Source: Scolanthus callimorphus (lineage: Eukaryota > Cnidaria > Anthozoa > Actiniaria > Edwardsiidae). From it: 64,000 nucleotides of DNA. Where the stretch lies: the NCBI GenBank assembly GCA_033964015.1, contig CM066923.1:25556168-25620167 (forward strand), written 5' to 3'. A program made the translations under genes and the position numbers. This document shows, piece by piece, positions 1 through 10,788 of the stretch. The notes under the pieces are model-generated. The model worked only from the letters and a program-made list of their open reading frames with translations. It was not told the DNA's origin and searched no databases. Each line of letters opens with the position of its first letter. The stretch's first letter is position 1.

Positions 1-293
1 GCAGAAGAAGTTCGACTGAAGATCGACGTTTGCCGTTAGGCCTCATGCGCTTGAGTCCGGGGCTTGAGTGTCTAGCATTTTCACAGAAGAAAGGTCAAGG
101 AGTTTATTTCTATCACTTCCTTTGACGCTATTGCGTTTTATACACTCGAAAAACGACCAATATCGAACCAGTGAATATCGAAGCCGAAGAAAAGCGAGTG
201 GCGAAGCTAAAATCAATATTTGCCCTGCACGTATTGCCGTTGGAGTAATTGGTAACGACAATCGGAGCTGATTTGAGTGAACGCGAGTGTGCC

Positions 294-477
294 ATGGATA
301 AACACGTAAAGGATATTGAAACTAACACTTCCCTTCAGACTAAAGATAGCTCTGTTTGTTGGCTCGCGTGTTTTCTTCTTGTTCTCACTCTGCTAGTAGC
401 ATTCGGTTGTTCCATAACATTTGGCATACTATTCCCTGAAGTGCTTGTAGAGTTTCAAGCTGGGAAAGCGCTAACTG
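294..477 (+). CDS. SLC16-like exon 1
   Basis: Encodes a 19-residue polar N-terminus and transmembrane helix 1, ending with one base of a split codon before donor GTAAGT at 478. Everything upstream (1-293) is presumed 5'UTR/promoter; no TATA box is evident there. Confidence 0.85.
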
Positions 478-3400
478 GTAAGTAGTGTATGCACTAAAAA
501 TAACACTCATTATAGGCCCGTAGGAGGGGGGTTCGAGGTGTTCGAACGAACCCCCCTCGGGGCTAGAAAAATCAGATTTTTGGCCACAAAACAGACTGTA
601 GGAAAGACAGAAAAATCCTATAAATTTTGCATAGACTGTTTTTTTTTCTCGGAAAAACTGAGGACAACGAACCCCCCTCAAAGAAAGTGAGCTACGGGCC
701 TGCATTAAATAGCCAATTGATTTTTCTCACAATAACCTCTTTTCAAAGATTATAAAAAAATCACGCCCACGGTAACCTATTTTCGCGAGTTCCGCTTTGA
801 TTACGAGGTTCTAATTATGAGGTTCACTTGGTTCTTAACGCCCTCTGCTTTCAGATAATGTAGTGCATATCCCGCTCGCACAACCGGCTCGTGCGACCAG
901 CTCTCTACCAATTGAGCTTACCGGGAGGCGGTCATGTTAGAGGGAGTTGTACTACGACCAAAATATATTTAATTCACCAGCTATTGCACTGAAAAGGCAG
1001 ATTAAGCCTTTCTTTTATGGCCTTGACCCATGCAGACAACAACCCGTGGGGTAAAATAAAATTGTAAAGTGACGAGGGCAAAATAAGAATTATATCGCCC
1101 ACTTTAGCCTAAACCAATCAACCTACTAAACTGTCAGACCTAAGACTTACAGTATAAAATATAGAGATTGTCAAATGATTGATCAAGTACACGCACTTCC
1201 TCATGGCGATTGATTTCTCAGTGACCTTTGGCATCGATGACTGCGACAACCAAGAGGTCTTTACGGCAATATCTCGTAAGACAGCCTCGTAAGGCTCATA
1301 ATGAGGAAACTCTATTGTCTAAGTTCATTTGCATTAGGAACGGCTCATTAGATCGACGTATGTCCTGGCCTAAGCTAATATTTGAGCACTGAGTGCAGTG
1401 CGCATGCGTCAAAGAAGCACAACTTTCGAAATATCTTTATATTTTGGCTTGTGGCTGTTCCGCTACTCAAACCTATATCCGATTCTGTCTGGTTTCGCCA
1501 AGGTCACGAGATTTGTCAAGGTCACGAGATTTGTCAGGTTTGGCTTGCAATCCAACCATACAAACCCTATTTTAAAAAGCAAGCTTTATTTTTGATCCCA
1601 TTCTTTCAGTTTGCATTGTAGCTTGGCCGTGAAATTTCGGCTTTTTGGACAAATCACCATGCCTTTTTTCAATTTCTCATCGCATCATTTAGGTAAAGCT
1701 GTTCATTTTAAGGGTAACCGGGTCACGTGACATTTTAGTCAACTGCTTACTAGAAATTGCTAGTGGATTCCTTCTTAGTTATTAGTTCTACATATAGTTC
1801 TGCGTTCAAAACTGAAGAGACAAATATCGTACTTTTTATATATATAATGAAAGGTCGACGAACAGCTTAAACGATAATTATTTAATAACGATATTTCAAT
1901 CGGCCATTACCGATCTTCTTCTTCTTCACTGCAATGTCACTGCATAGAATTTCACACTAGTAAAAAACATGTTGACGCTTGCATTTCCGGACGCTTTTAA
2001 AAGAAGTTCGGACGATTTCATTTGCGGGCACTAGTAGTATAGAAGGGACGGAATTACCCCCTTTTTTGAGGGTGAGCCTGAGGGTGAGCCGGATGACGTC
2101 ACAGACTATTTTTTTTGCGGGTGAGCATGCGGGTGAGCCGGATGACGTCACAGACTAAGCCGGATGACGTCACAGACAATTTTTTTGCGGATGAGCCTGC
2201 GGGTGAGCCTGCGGGTGAGCATGCGGGTGAGCCGGATGACGTCATTGCCTACTGTATTCAAAACAAAGGGAGACAATACAAGGATTAACACTGGAATGTT
2301 TTTGTCCAGGAGGGATTAGGGAAACAATACCAGGTTAACACTGGAATGCTTTTGTCCAGGAGGGATTAAGAAAAACAAAGGGAGAAAATACCAGGATTAA
2401 CTAACGGAAGGCTTTTCTCATGGAGGGATTAAGAAACTAATACCAGGATTAACTTGTTATTATTCAAATATTAATTATAACGTAAGGTTTTTCTTTAAAT
2501 GGGGATAATATCAAAAAATATATAGGTATGGTTTATTCTCTTTATTTTTCATTGTCCCTTATTGAGGTATTACATAAACTACTAGTGGCACATATAACTA
2601 TAGAATAGCAGAAAAAAGGATAAATTCTATATGTCCCTCTGAAAGAAAACATCAATGTAGGGATACTCTGGGGATCAATTCAATATCGTCGGTTAAATTG
2701 TCCGCCCCACTTTGGGACGTCTGGCTGTTCTGGGATAGGTTGCTTCTTGAACAACTTGTTGAGTAAGAATTTTCGCTTCTCAATGGCTGCTTCCGTGGCT
2801 TCTTTCCAGTCAAAATCATCCTTATCCATGAGATTCTGTCGTGTCTCTATAATTTTCTTATAGTCAGGATCCTTTCGTAGATCATGCATCCACATGGTGT
2901 CGAACAGAACTTGTCTCAACTCGTTCCTGTAGTTAGGCACGAGATCGTTACCGGCTTTAGCCTCTGCAACTTCTTGGTTATTTCCAAGTTGCTCATAGTG
3001 CTCCACAAGCTCTTTCCATTGATCGCCGTGTCGCCGAATAGCTTGGTCTTGAAGGCGGGACCAGACATAATCACCATCAGAGTTGTCCTCTTCAGAACTT
3101 TCTTCACTGATTTCAGAGGCTGGAAGGCTAGCGTCATCGTCCGAGGAGGCCATCGTTGATGCGTCCTGTTTAACGTTCCTGTCTGAATGAATATCCGTTT
3201 GTGGCCAACCTTCTTATATACAATTTTCTAAGAGGCTAGGTCACCAAGTTAGACACCTATTGCGACATCCCATCGACACCTCATCGACATCTCATCGACA
3301 TCTCATCGACACCTCATCGACACCTCATCGACACCTCATCGACATCTCATCGACATCTCATCGACATCCCACCGACACCTCATCGACATCCCATCGACAC

Positions 3401-6400
3401 GTCATCAACATCTCATCTCCTGTCAAGTTCTTATAAGAGATTGAGTACTTGATAGCATTAGTCAGTCTGATCCAAACCTCCATACAGTAAGGATGCCAAC
3501 GCGGTATAAGAAAGTATGTCCTGTTTGCAGCAAACCAGATTTACAATACCTCAGCGATCACTTACGGCAAGTTCATCGTCTTTATGGGGATAAGAGGAAA
3601 AAATGGCTCAAAATAGCCGTGTTTTCACACACAGACAAGCCATCTATTTATCGAGAATCGGGTCTAGTACCTCTAAAGAAAATGCACCACATGAGATGCC
3701 GCTTTCAAATCAGCTTGAACTTCCAAAACGACCCTTGCAAATCAAATCAAGGAAAAACACAACACAACGTCGCGTCATTACAACTGAAAAAGCATTGACC
3801 ACACAACCCTATCCGGACTTTGAATTCCGCCACAAGTTTTCTCTACTGGTGGTTGGTCCCACTCAATGCGGCAAGACTTACTTTGTACAGCAGATTCTGG
3901 ATACAGATAGAATTGATTACAGTGAAAAGAAGAAAAGACTGATTTTTGCATTATAACCAATGGCAAGACACCTATGACACCTTGAAGAAACCACTGGGAA
4001 GAGTATCCGTTTCGAACGCGGTTTGCCGGAGTTGTCCGATGACCTTAGTGAAATCAATCCCAAGTTCAACAACAATTTGGTCCTCGATGATCTTGGCCGA
4101 AGCTTCTGACAGTCCGCTGGTGGCCCGTTTGTTTACTCAGGGTCGTCATAGAAACGCAAGTGTCGTCCTGTTGCTTCAAAATATGTTTCCCAAAGGAAAG
4201 TACAATACGGACATTAGCCGTAATGCCCAGTATCTTGCCTTATTCCGAAGTCCTAGTGACCGAAAGCAAATAGGAATTATAGGAGAAAGAATGTTTGACA
4301 AGAATCGAGACAGATTCATGAACGCCTACTTCCAAGAAACAGAAAAGCCTTATGGCTACTTACTCGTCGATAACAAGCCTGATACCCCAGCAGACAAGCA
4401 AATGCTGACTGACGTCTTTGGATCTTGTCGAGTCTTTACCATCAACAAAGGTCAACCAAAGACAAGCGCAGTGCCTCCGCCAATTCCTCGAGAGCCACCA
4501 ACAAAAATTGCAAAGAGAAAAGAGAGTCCTCCAGCGATCCCATTGCTCGTGTGGTCAGACGCTCCTCCGTCGGTATGGCAACCAATCGGTAGCGGTGACA
4601 AACCATCAAATTTCATTCCTGAAGGATATTACCTAGCTGTAATGTATAAGACTTCAAGCTGTCCTATCCGACCAGGGACTTCCGTTATGAGCGATGAACG
4701 TGGAAGCTTTTGGCCTGTGAAACTGAAACACATCACGACCGGGGTTACAAAATGTATTACTGTCTATCCTGATGCCCCCAACGTCAAGGCTTTTTTAGAG
4801 GAATCATTTGAGTACCTTTGGACAGGACAACCCAGAACATCGCTACACTGAATAGAATTTATCCTTTTTTCTGCTATTCTATAGTTATATGTGCCACTAG
4901 TAGTAGTATTTTATGTAACACCTAAATAAGGGACAATGAAAAATAAAGAGAATAAACCATACCTATCTATTTTTTGAGATTATCCCCATTTAAAGAAACA
5001 CCTTACGTTATAATTAATATTTGAATAATAACAAGTTAATCCTGGTATTAGTTTCTTAATCCCTCCATGAGAAAAGCCTTCCGTTAGTTAATCCTGGTAT
5101 TTTCTCCCTTTGTTTTTCTTAATCCCTCCTGGACAAAAGCATTCCAGTGTTAATCCATGTATTGTTTCCCTAATCCCTCCAGGACAAAAGCATTCCAGTG
5201 TTAATCCTTGTATTGTCTCCCTTTGTTTTGAATACAGTAGGCAATGACGTCATCCGGCTCACCCGCAGGCTCACCCGCAGGCTCACCCGCAAAAAAATAG
5301 TCTGTGACGTCATCCGGCTTAGTCTGTGACGTCATCCGGCTCACCCGCATGCTCACCCGCAAAAAAAATAGTCTGTGACGTCATCCGGCTCACCCGCATG
5401 CTCACCCTCAGGCTCACCCTCAAAAAAGGGGGTAATTCGGTCCCTACTATACTACTGGCACTTCGTCGGAAAATTAACTTGTCAGTAATTTAGACGTATA
5501 CTTCATAGCCAAGACATCACAGAAACGGGCATTTTGTCTTTTCTTAACAGCATTCCCAGGAGCTCTTGCGGTAGCCAACAGCGGTGCTCTAGGCCCTATT
5601 GCAGGGTACATGTGCGATCGCTGGGGATCACGGGTAGTCATGTTAGCCGGTTGCATGACATGCGCAGTTGGACTGCTGTCCTCAGCATTTGTTCCACATA
5701 TCGCGCTGTTGTACTTGACGTATGGCATGGTGAATGGGTTCGGCCTCTGCATGTGCTATTTCAGTGCCCAGCTAATTGTGCCATTGTATTTCGAACGAAG
5801 AAGACTTTTGGCTACATCCTTGGTAACAATAGGTCCCGGGGCCGGCTTACTCGTCCTGAGTCCAATTGTCCAAACGCTTTCTGAAGTACTAAGCTGGCAG
5901 AAAGTAATGATGTGTTTGGCGGCCATGGTCATGGTTCCGTTTTTCCCCGCGTGGTTTTACAGATGTGATCGCATTTCGAGACGAAAGAGAAGAAACGAGG
6001 GCAGTGCTGCCGAGGGAAATCTGTGCGCGATATTTGATTTCTCAGTTCTGAAGGATCCTAAGTTCGCCTTTTGTACAGCCATGACAGCAATAACATGTTT
6101 AGGGCATTTGATGACGATTACTCACTTGGTAAGTTGTCAAACTTATAATTGTTTATTGGGGGGGGGGGGGGGGGGAAGGACGGATATTTTACTCGTGGGC
6201 TCGCATTTTTCTTCACCCTCCTGCGGAGCTCGGAAAAATGCATCCGCCGCTCGTAAAATATCACCCGTACTGCATGAACTGGACGAAGTAGCCCACCTGG
6301 TTCCCCTCTGGCTACTCCCCTGTTATAGCCACTTTCAGGATATATCTCACCGGAGGACCCATTTCCTTCGGACTATTATAAATCTAAGATCCATATTGTT

Positions 6401-9400
6401 TATCATAAAGGCGCCCGTCTGTGGGTATGGAGTTCTTTGAACTGCCAACATCACAAAAATCTGAATGTTTGCAAGTATTGAGAACGAGAAGCATTTTTTT
6501 CTGTAGCAATGACTTCGCGATGACGTCACGTGATGAATCTTTTGCAGGACTTATAATTTTCCCCCAGAGGGGTTCATGTACCCACAGCCTTTGTTGCTCT
6601 CCCAACCCCCCAGAGGGGCTCGTGTTCCCACAGCCTTTGTTGCTCTCCCAACCCCCCAGAGGGGCTCGTGTTCCCACAGCCTTTGTTGTTCTCCCAACCC
6701 CCCAGAGGAGCTCGTGTTCCCACAGCCTTTGTTGCTCTCCCAACCCCCCAGAGGGGTTCGTCTTCCCACAGCCTTTGTTGCTCTCCCAAACCCCCAGAGG
6801 AGCTCGTGTTCCCACAGCCTTTGTTGCTCTCCCAACCCCCCAGAGGGGCTCGTGTTCCCACAGCCTTTGTTGCTCTCCCAACCCCCCAGAGGAGCTCGTG
6901 TTCCCACAGCCTTTGTTGCTCTCCCAACCCCCCAGAGGGGCTCGTGTTCCCACAGCCTTTGTTGCTCTCCCAACCCCCAGAGGGGCTCGTGTTCCCACAA
7001 CCTTTGTTGCTCTCCCAACCCCCCAGAGGAACTCGTGTTCCCACAGCCTTTGTTGCTCCCCCAACCCCCCAGAGGGGCTCGTGTTCCCACAGCCTTTGTT
7101 GTTCTCCCAACCCCCCAGAGGAGCTCGTGTTCCCACAGCCTTTGTTGCTCTCCCAACCCCCCAGAGGGGCTTGTGTTCCCACAGCCTTTGTTGCTCTCCC
7201 AACCCCCCAGAGGGGCTCGTGTTCCCACAGCCTTTGTTGCTCTCCCAACCCTCCCAACCCCCCAGAGGGGTTCGTGTTCCCACAGCCTTTGTTGCTCTCC
7301 CAACCCCCCAGAGGAGCTCGTGTTCCCACAGCCTTTGTTGCTCTCCCAACCCCCCAGAGGGGCTCGTGTTCCCACAGCCTTTGTTGTTCTCCCAACCCCC
7401 CAGAGGAGCTCGTGTTCCCACAGCCTTTGTTGCTCTCCCAACCCCCCAGAGGGGCTCGTGTTCCCACAACCTTTGTTGCTCTCCCAACCCCCCAGAGGAG
7501 CTCGTGTTCCCACAGCCTTTGTTGCTCTCCCAACCCCCAGAGGGGCTCGTGTTCCCACAGCCTTTTTTGCTCTCCCAACCCCCCAGAGGGGCTCGTGTTC
7601 CCACAGCCTTTGTTGCTCTCCCAACCCCCCAGAGGGGCTCGTGTTCCCACAGCCTTTGTTGTTCTCCCAACCCCCCAGAGGAGCTCGTGTTCCCACAGCC
7701 TTTGTTGCTCTCCCAACCCCCCAGAGGGGCTCGTGTTCCCACAGCCTTTGTTGCTCTCCCAACCCCCCAGAGGGGCTCGTGTTCCCACAGCCTTTGTTGC
7801 TCTCCCAACCCCCCAGAGGAGCTCGTGTTCCCACAGCCTTTGTTGCTCTCCCAACCCCCCAGAGGGGCTCGTGTTCCCACAGCCTTTGTTGTTCTCCCAA
7901 CCCCCCAGAGGAGCTCGTGTTCCCACAGCCTTTGTTGCTCTCCCAACCCCCAGAGGGGCTCGTGTTCCCACAACCTTTGTTGCTCTCCCAACCCCCCAGA
8001 GGAGCTCGTGTTCCCACAGCCTTTGTTGCTCTCCCAACCCCCCAGAGGGGCTCGTGTTCCCACAGCCTTTGTTGCTCTCCCAACCCCCCAGAGGGGCTCG
8101 TGTTCCCACAGCCTTTGTTGCTCTCCCAACCCCCCAGAGGGGCTCGTGTTCCCACAGCCTTTGTTGCTCTCCCAACCCCCCAGAGGAGCTCGTGTTCCCA
8201 CAGCCTTTGTTGTTCTCCCAACTCCCAGAGGGGCTCGTGTTCCCACAGCCTTTGTTGCTCTCCCAACCCCCCAGAGGGGCTCGTGTTCCACGGCCTTTGT
8301 TGCTCTCCCAACCCCCAGAGGGGCTCGTGTTCCACGGCCTTTGTTGTTCTCCCAACCCCCCAGAGGGGCTCGTGTTCCCACAGCCTTTGTTGTTCTCCCA
8401 ACCCCCCAGAGGGGCTCGTGTTCCCACAGCCTTTGTTGTTCTCCCAACTCCCCAGAGGAGCTCGTGTTCCCACAGCCTTTGTTGCTCTCCCAACCCCCCA
8501 GAGGGGCTCGTGTTTCCACAGCCTTTGTTGTTCTCCCAACCCCCCAGAGGGGCTCGTGTTCCCACAGCCTTTGTTGTTCTCCCAACCTTTCACGCGTGCT
8601 ACCATCAGGCAATGGTACATGGAAAAATGTGTTCTATTTCTTAAATATTAAATATTTTCAACAGGCCAAACACTGTGAAGAGATTGGAATAGGAAGCAGA
8701 CGTTCGTCGTGGCTCTATTTAACCGTGGGGCTATGCAGCACATTTTCCAGAGGTTTAGCAGGCAACCTCAGCCAGTCTCGTCTACTCTCCCTTCCTAGAA
8801 TTTACCAAATCGGTGCCTTTATACTGGCCAGCGGCAGTTTATGGTTGCCATCGGCAACGCAGTACACATTTATCGTCTTATTTGCTGTGAACTATGGGAT
8901 AGGAGAGGGATTGATGTTGACGCCTATGTACTGCCTCATGCTGGAATCGTTGCCAGAGGAGACGAGAGGTCGGGCGTATGGAGTATTCCAGTGTATCATA
9001 TCATTAACCTACGCGGTGGGGGCTCCACTATCAGGTATATGTTTACCACATCCTCGGGAGACCCAGGGAATTTTCCTTTGCTCAAAAACGTTAGAGGAAA
9101 AATCCCCTCGGTCTCCGAGGATGTGTTTACCAAGGGTAGGGAGGTATTATATCCTCAAAGTGGGTAAGAAAATTTGCTAAAACTGTCAACGTTGCAAAAC
9201 TTCCTTAGGAAATCCGATTACTTTATTTGGAAAGGTGTGTAAGTATTTTTCCTAGGAATGTAGTAGGAAGATTCACCAAAACTTGCACTGAGAAGTTCGA
9301 GAAACATCTTTCTCTAAGTCGCCATTTTGTTTTAATTCGCCAAAGGGCCTGGATCGAGAGCTCAAACATACCACAGGCAGTCCGCGTGGATTCGTAAAGA

Positions 9401-9671
9401 ACGACAGGCAACTTTCTAGAGAAATATAAATTTGTCGCTGGTTTTACATTGTTACTGACGTTCCTCTTCTCTTCCAGGTTTGATAGCAGATCTCAGCAGT
9501 GCCGGGTACAGCGCCTCCTTCTACACGGCTGGTTCGCTTGAGCTTGTAGGCGCATGCATGCCTTTTCTATTACGATTCCTGCCCCCTTCACGTGATAGGG
9601 AAGAAATGGGAGTTCCTCCGACGAAATCGAAATCGCCATTAGTGATAGTGGAAAAAGAGACAGTCCTCTAA
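294..9671 (+). CDS. SLC16/monocarboxylate-transporter-like MFS protein (gene span, 4 coding exons)
   Basis: Spliced gene, coding exons 294-477, 5551-6128, 8665-9034 and 9478-9671, all with GT-AG junctions and compatible phases; 441 codons, normal for the SLC16 family. The start at 294 has a good context (GCCATGG); an in-frame ATG at 249 is possible but weaker. Seen: a hydrophobic first helix, DRWGSR after helix 2 (about residues 84-89), the family motif beginning YFERRRLLA (about 141-149) before helix 5, a basic cytosolic loop (RRKRRNEG) between the two six-helix halves, and a charged C-terminus. SLC16 proteins are 12-helix plasma-membrane carriers, many moving lactate, pyruvate or other monocarboxylates with protons; substrate cannot be told here. 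Odd: the usual acidic-Gly-Trp-Gly-Trp signature at helix 1 is not seen (VCWLACF instead), so this may be an orphan-type member. Introns 1 and 2 hold large repeats. Confidence 0.88.
514..701. repeat. short MITE-like element in SLC16 intron 1
   Basis: Bounded by inverted AGGCCCGTAG / CTACGGGCCT ends, with further inverted G-run/C-run segments inside. The flanks share CATTA but no clean target duplication is visible. Ends of this type are common on invertebrate non-autonomous DNA transposons; family assignment is inference. Confidence 0.5.
863..932 (-). repeat. degenerate tRNA-like segment (possible SINE head)
   Basis: Read on the - strand there is a good A-box-like segment (AGCTCAATTGGTAGAGAGC) followed by a possible anticodon arm (CTGGT...GCCGG with a 7-nt loop). 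The base before the anticodon is G, not U, and the T-arm/B-box is poor, so this is not a functional tRNA gene. Confidence 0.35.
933..2026. other. remainder of SLC16 intron 1 left of the Polinton-type element
   Basis: AT-rich intron sequence with no recognisable gene. The only local structure noted is a perfect direct duplication of GTCACGAGATTTGTCA-type sequence near 1503-1537. Confidence 0.5.
2033..2630. repeat. left terminal inverted repeat of the Polinton-type element
   Basis: Matches the reverse complement of 4852-5456 with small indels. The outer part has tandem GGGTGAGC units alternating with GCCGGATGACGTCACAGAC (2069-2236); the inner part has repeated poly-purine/ATTAAC segments (2265-2450). 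Confidence 0.85.
2680..3153 (-). CDS. uncharacterised acidic-N-terminal protein of the Polinton-type element
   Basis: Intact 157-codon ORF, transcribed away from the ATPase gene and ending about 50 bp from the left TIR. The first 30 residues are Ser/Asp/Glu-rich (SEESSEEDNSDGD); the rest is charged and helical-looking, with WMHDLRKDP near the middle and EAAIEKRKFLLNKLF near the end. From memory, proteins with a similar KRKFLL-type ending recur among unannotated invertebrate mobile-element ORFs; I cannot name a family. No enzyme motif is seen. It is the only uninterrupted gene in the element, and its function is unknown. Confidence 0.65.
   Translation of the reverse strand: MASSDDDASLPASEISEESSEEDNSDGDYVWSRLQDQAIRRHGDQWKELVEHYEQLGNNQEVAEAKAGNDLVPNYRNELRQVLFDTMWMHDLRKDPDYKKIIETRQNLMDKDDFDWKEATEAAIEKRKFLLNKLFKKQPIPEQPDVPKWGGQFNRRY
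3264..3417. repeat. 11 bp tandem repeat between the two divergent element genes
   Basis: About 14 units of CATCGACAYCT with C/T variants, in the spacer between the divergent ORFs, where a shared promoter would be expected. No spacer variation, so not CRISPR. Confidence 0.8.
3493..4851 (+). pseudogene. broken A32-type DNA-packaging ATPase gene with N-terminal zinc-finger-like segment
   Basis: The N-terminal piece (from 3493) has a C2H2-like pattern (CPVCSKPD then HLRQVH). A second piece in another frame has a P-loop GPTQCGKT (about 3850-3880). A Walker-B-like LVLDDL lies at 4077-4094, and a long C-terminal piece continues to the stop at 4849-4851, which abuts the right TIR. The pieces sit in different frames with switches near 3660, 3947, 4003 and 4095, so no single product is encoded. 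In the family this ATPase drives DNA into capsids of Polintons and related viruses. Breaks could be true decay or partly assembly indels. Confidence 0.8.
4852..5456. repeat. right terminal inverted repeat of the Polinton-type element
   Basis: Reverse-complement partner of 2033-2630, with the same outer GCTCACCC/GTGACGTCATCCGGC units and inner ATTAATCC-type units. It begins directly after the ATPase stop codon. Confidence 0.85.
5551..6128 (+). CDS. SLC16-like exon 2
   Basis: Acceptor TTCTTAACAG at 5541-5550, donor GTAAGT at 6129. Encodes about residues 62-254: helices 2-6, the DRWGSR loop, the YFERRRLLA motif, the basic central loop and the start of helix 7. Ends on a full codon (phase 0). 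Confidence 0.88.
6158..6270. repeat. 18-G run followed by a short hairpin element
   Basis: Uninterrupted G at 6158-6175. Next, a hairpin pairs GGATATTTTACTCG (about 6182) with CGCTCGTAAAATATC (about 6250) and GCATTTTTC with GAAAAATGC. Probably a small MITE. Confidence 0.5.
6563..8587. repeat. 46 bp minisatellite, about 44 units, in SLC16 intron 2
   Basis: The unit runs GAGGGGCTCGTGTTCCCACA, then GCCTTTGTTGCTCTCCCAAC, then a C-run and AGA. Variants GAGGAG, TTGTTC, CACAACC and a one-C-shorter unit recur in blocks, which suggests higher-order duplication. As 46 is not a multiple of 3 and the unit has almost no stops, all frames on both strands stay open; the resulting long reading frames are not evidence of genes. 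Confidence 0.95.
8665..9034 (+). CDS. SLC16-like exon 3
   Basis: Acceptor TTTTCAACAG before 8665, donor GTATAT at 9035. Encodes about residues 255-378: helices 7-11, including PEETRGRAYG between helices. The exon frame is also open back through the minisatellite. Confidence 0.87.
9049..9128. repeat. short hairpin element in SLC16 intron 3
   Basis: CACATCCTCGGGAGACC pairs with GGTCTCCGAGGATGTG, and inner segments (TTTTCC/GGAAAA) also pair. The remainder of intron 3 (to 9477) is unremarkable. Confidence 0.5.
9478..9671 (+). CDS. SLC16-like exon 4 (C-terminus and stop)
   Basis: Acceptor CTCTTCCAG before 9478. Encodes helix 12 and a polar C-terminal tail ending VEKETVL, stop TAA at 9669-9671. 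Confidence 0.87.
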
Positions 9672-10130
9672 CAAATTTTGACATCGGTAACTCGGAACTG
9701 AATCAGTATCCCTTGGATCTGCTGGCGGCTATCTGTTCTTCAGTTTTACCCTCAGTAGTCTCGTTAACGCAAACCTTAATCAATTTACCTTTAGTTTTTA
9801 ACTGTTTCAATAACTAGAACTTTTAGCCTCAGTTCCCTCAGTAGCGCGAACCTGAATCAGATTCCATTCGATGTATTGGTTCCTCTATTTACTGAGTTTT
9901 ACCTTCACTTCCACGCTAATTCGAACCTGAATGACCTGAATCGATTTCCATTGGATTTGGCTCGTGCAGGGCTTCAGGTTTCGAGATCCCCCCTTTCGCT
10001 CCCCCAAAAATGAATTGATCCCCAAACAATCCTCCTTCCCCCACAGACGATAAATAATGACCGATCCCTTAAGATAATTTTACCCGAACATGATCAATTT
10101 CCATTTGGTTTGGCTCCTGTATTCACTAGC
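9672..10130. other. SLC16 3' flank with degenerate direct repeats
   Basis: Three loosely similar segments contain CCTGAATC..TTCCATT..TTTACC..CAGT. No canonical AATAAA found close to the stop. Probably 3'UTR/flank. Confidence 0.4.
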
Positions 10131-10788
10131 AGCATCGTATGATATCTCTTTTGTGTCGAATTTGAGGACGAGATATCATACGATTCAAGAAAATTCAAAG
10201 GTTCAGTCGGTCAATTCGAATAAGCTTTGACTAATCCTTCAGAATCCCCATAGCTCAATTCTTACGCGCGCGTTGATTGGCTAAAGACGAAGGAAACTTA
10301 ACGAGGAATTCAATGGTTGAAAGCTGAATTCGACAAAAGAACAGGTTATACCCACGCGCAAAGAAAGTTCAAAGCTCGAATCATTACACTAAACGAATAT
10401 CAAGTCTTTGCTATGGGATTCAAGAAAAATTCATCACTAGAATCGTGCATGAATTCCACGTTAAATTTCACTTGAAAAACGATATCGCACTCGTCGCGAT
10501 GATTATATATAGAATCGTCGCATGATATATCTTTTTTGTGGAAAGAGAGGACGAGATTTCATACGATTCGAGTATATTCAGAGTCTTCAGTCGGTAGATT
10601 CCGCCGAAAATAGCACTCAAAAAGGCGATGTCGCCCTCGTCGCTGCGCGACTCGATATCGCTTTATTCGTGCTATCTGGTGCTATTTTCTTAGCGAAATC
10701 TAGACTCCTGAAGCTTTGAATAATCCTATAAAATTCTACCCCAGTTACTCTCGGTATCAGAATTTATTATAACCTAACAAGTTAATAC
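10131..10788. repeat. dispersed inverted repeat (ATATCTC/GAGATAT type)
   Basis: Contains paired CGTATGATATCTCTTTTGTG and GACGAGATATCATACGATTC segments plus CCGAAAATAGCACTC. Closely related sequence recurs at 30690-31010, so this is a dispersed MITE-like family. Confidence 0.6.

Larger units (their letters stand above)
2033..5456. mobile_element. Polinton/Maverick-type element, 3.4 kb, internally reduced
   Basis: The left end reads AGTAGTATAG and the right end CTATACTACT, the AG...CT termini expected of Polintons. The element is flanked by an identical 6 bp duplication GGCACT (2027-2032 and 5457-5462), the Polinton-typical length. TIRs are about 600 bp. Inside are one - strand ORF and a broken + strand packaging-ATPase gene. 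No DNA polymerase B, integrase, capsid or protease gene is present, so mobility would need proteins from a full-length relative. It lies wholly inside SLC16 intron 1. Confidence 0.85.

Noticed and set aside
863..932. Functional tRNA gene
   Set aside because: Wrong base before the anticodon and no proper T-arm; kept only as a tRNA-like relic.
3264..3417. Regular short repeats resembling a CRISPR array
   Set aside because: Contiguous 11 bp units without spacers, inside a eukaryotic mobile element.
6384..8651. Several 650-900 codon reading frames on both strands
   Set aside because: All arise from the 46 bp minisatellite, whose unit lacks stops and shifts frame each repeat. No codon-like constraint.
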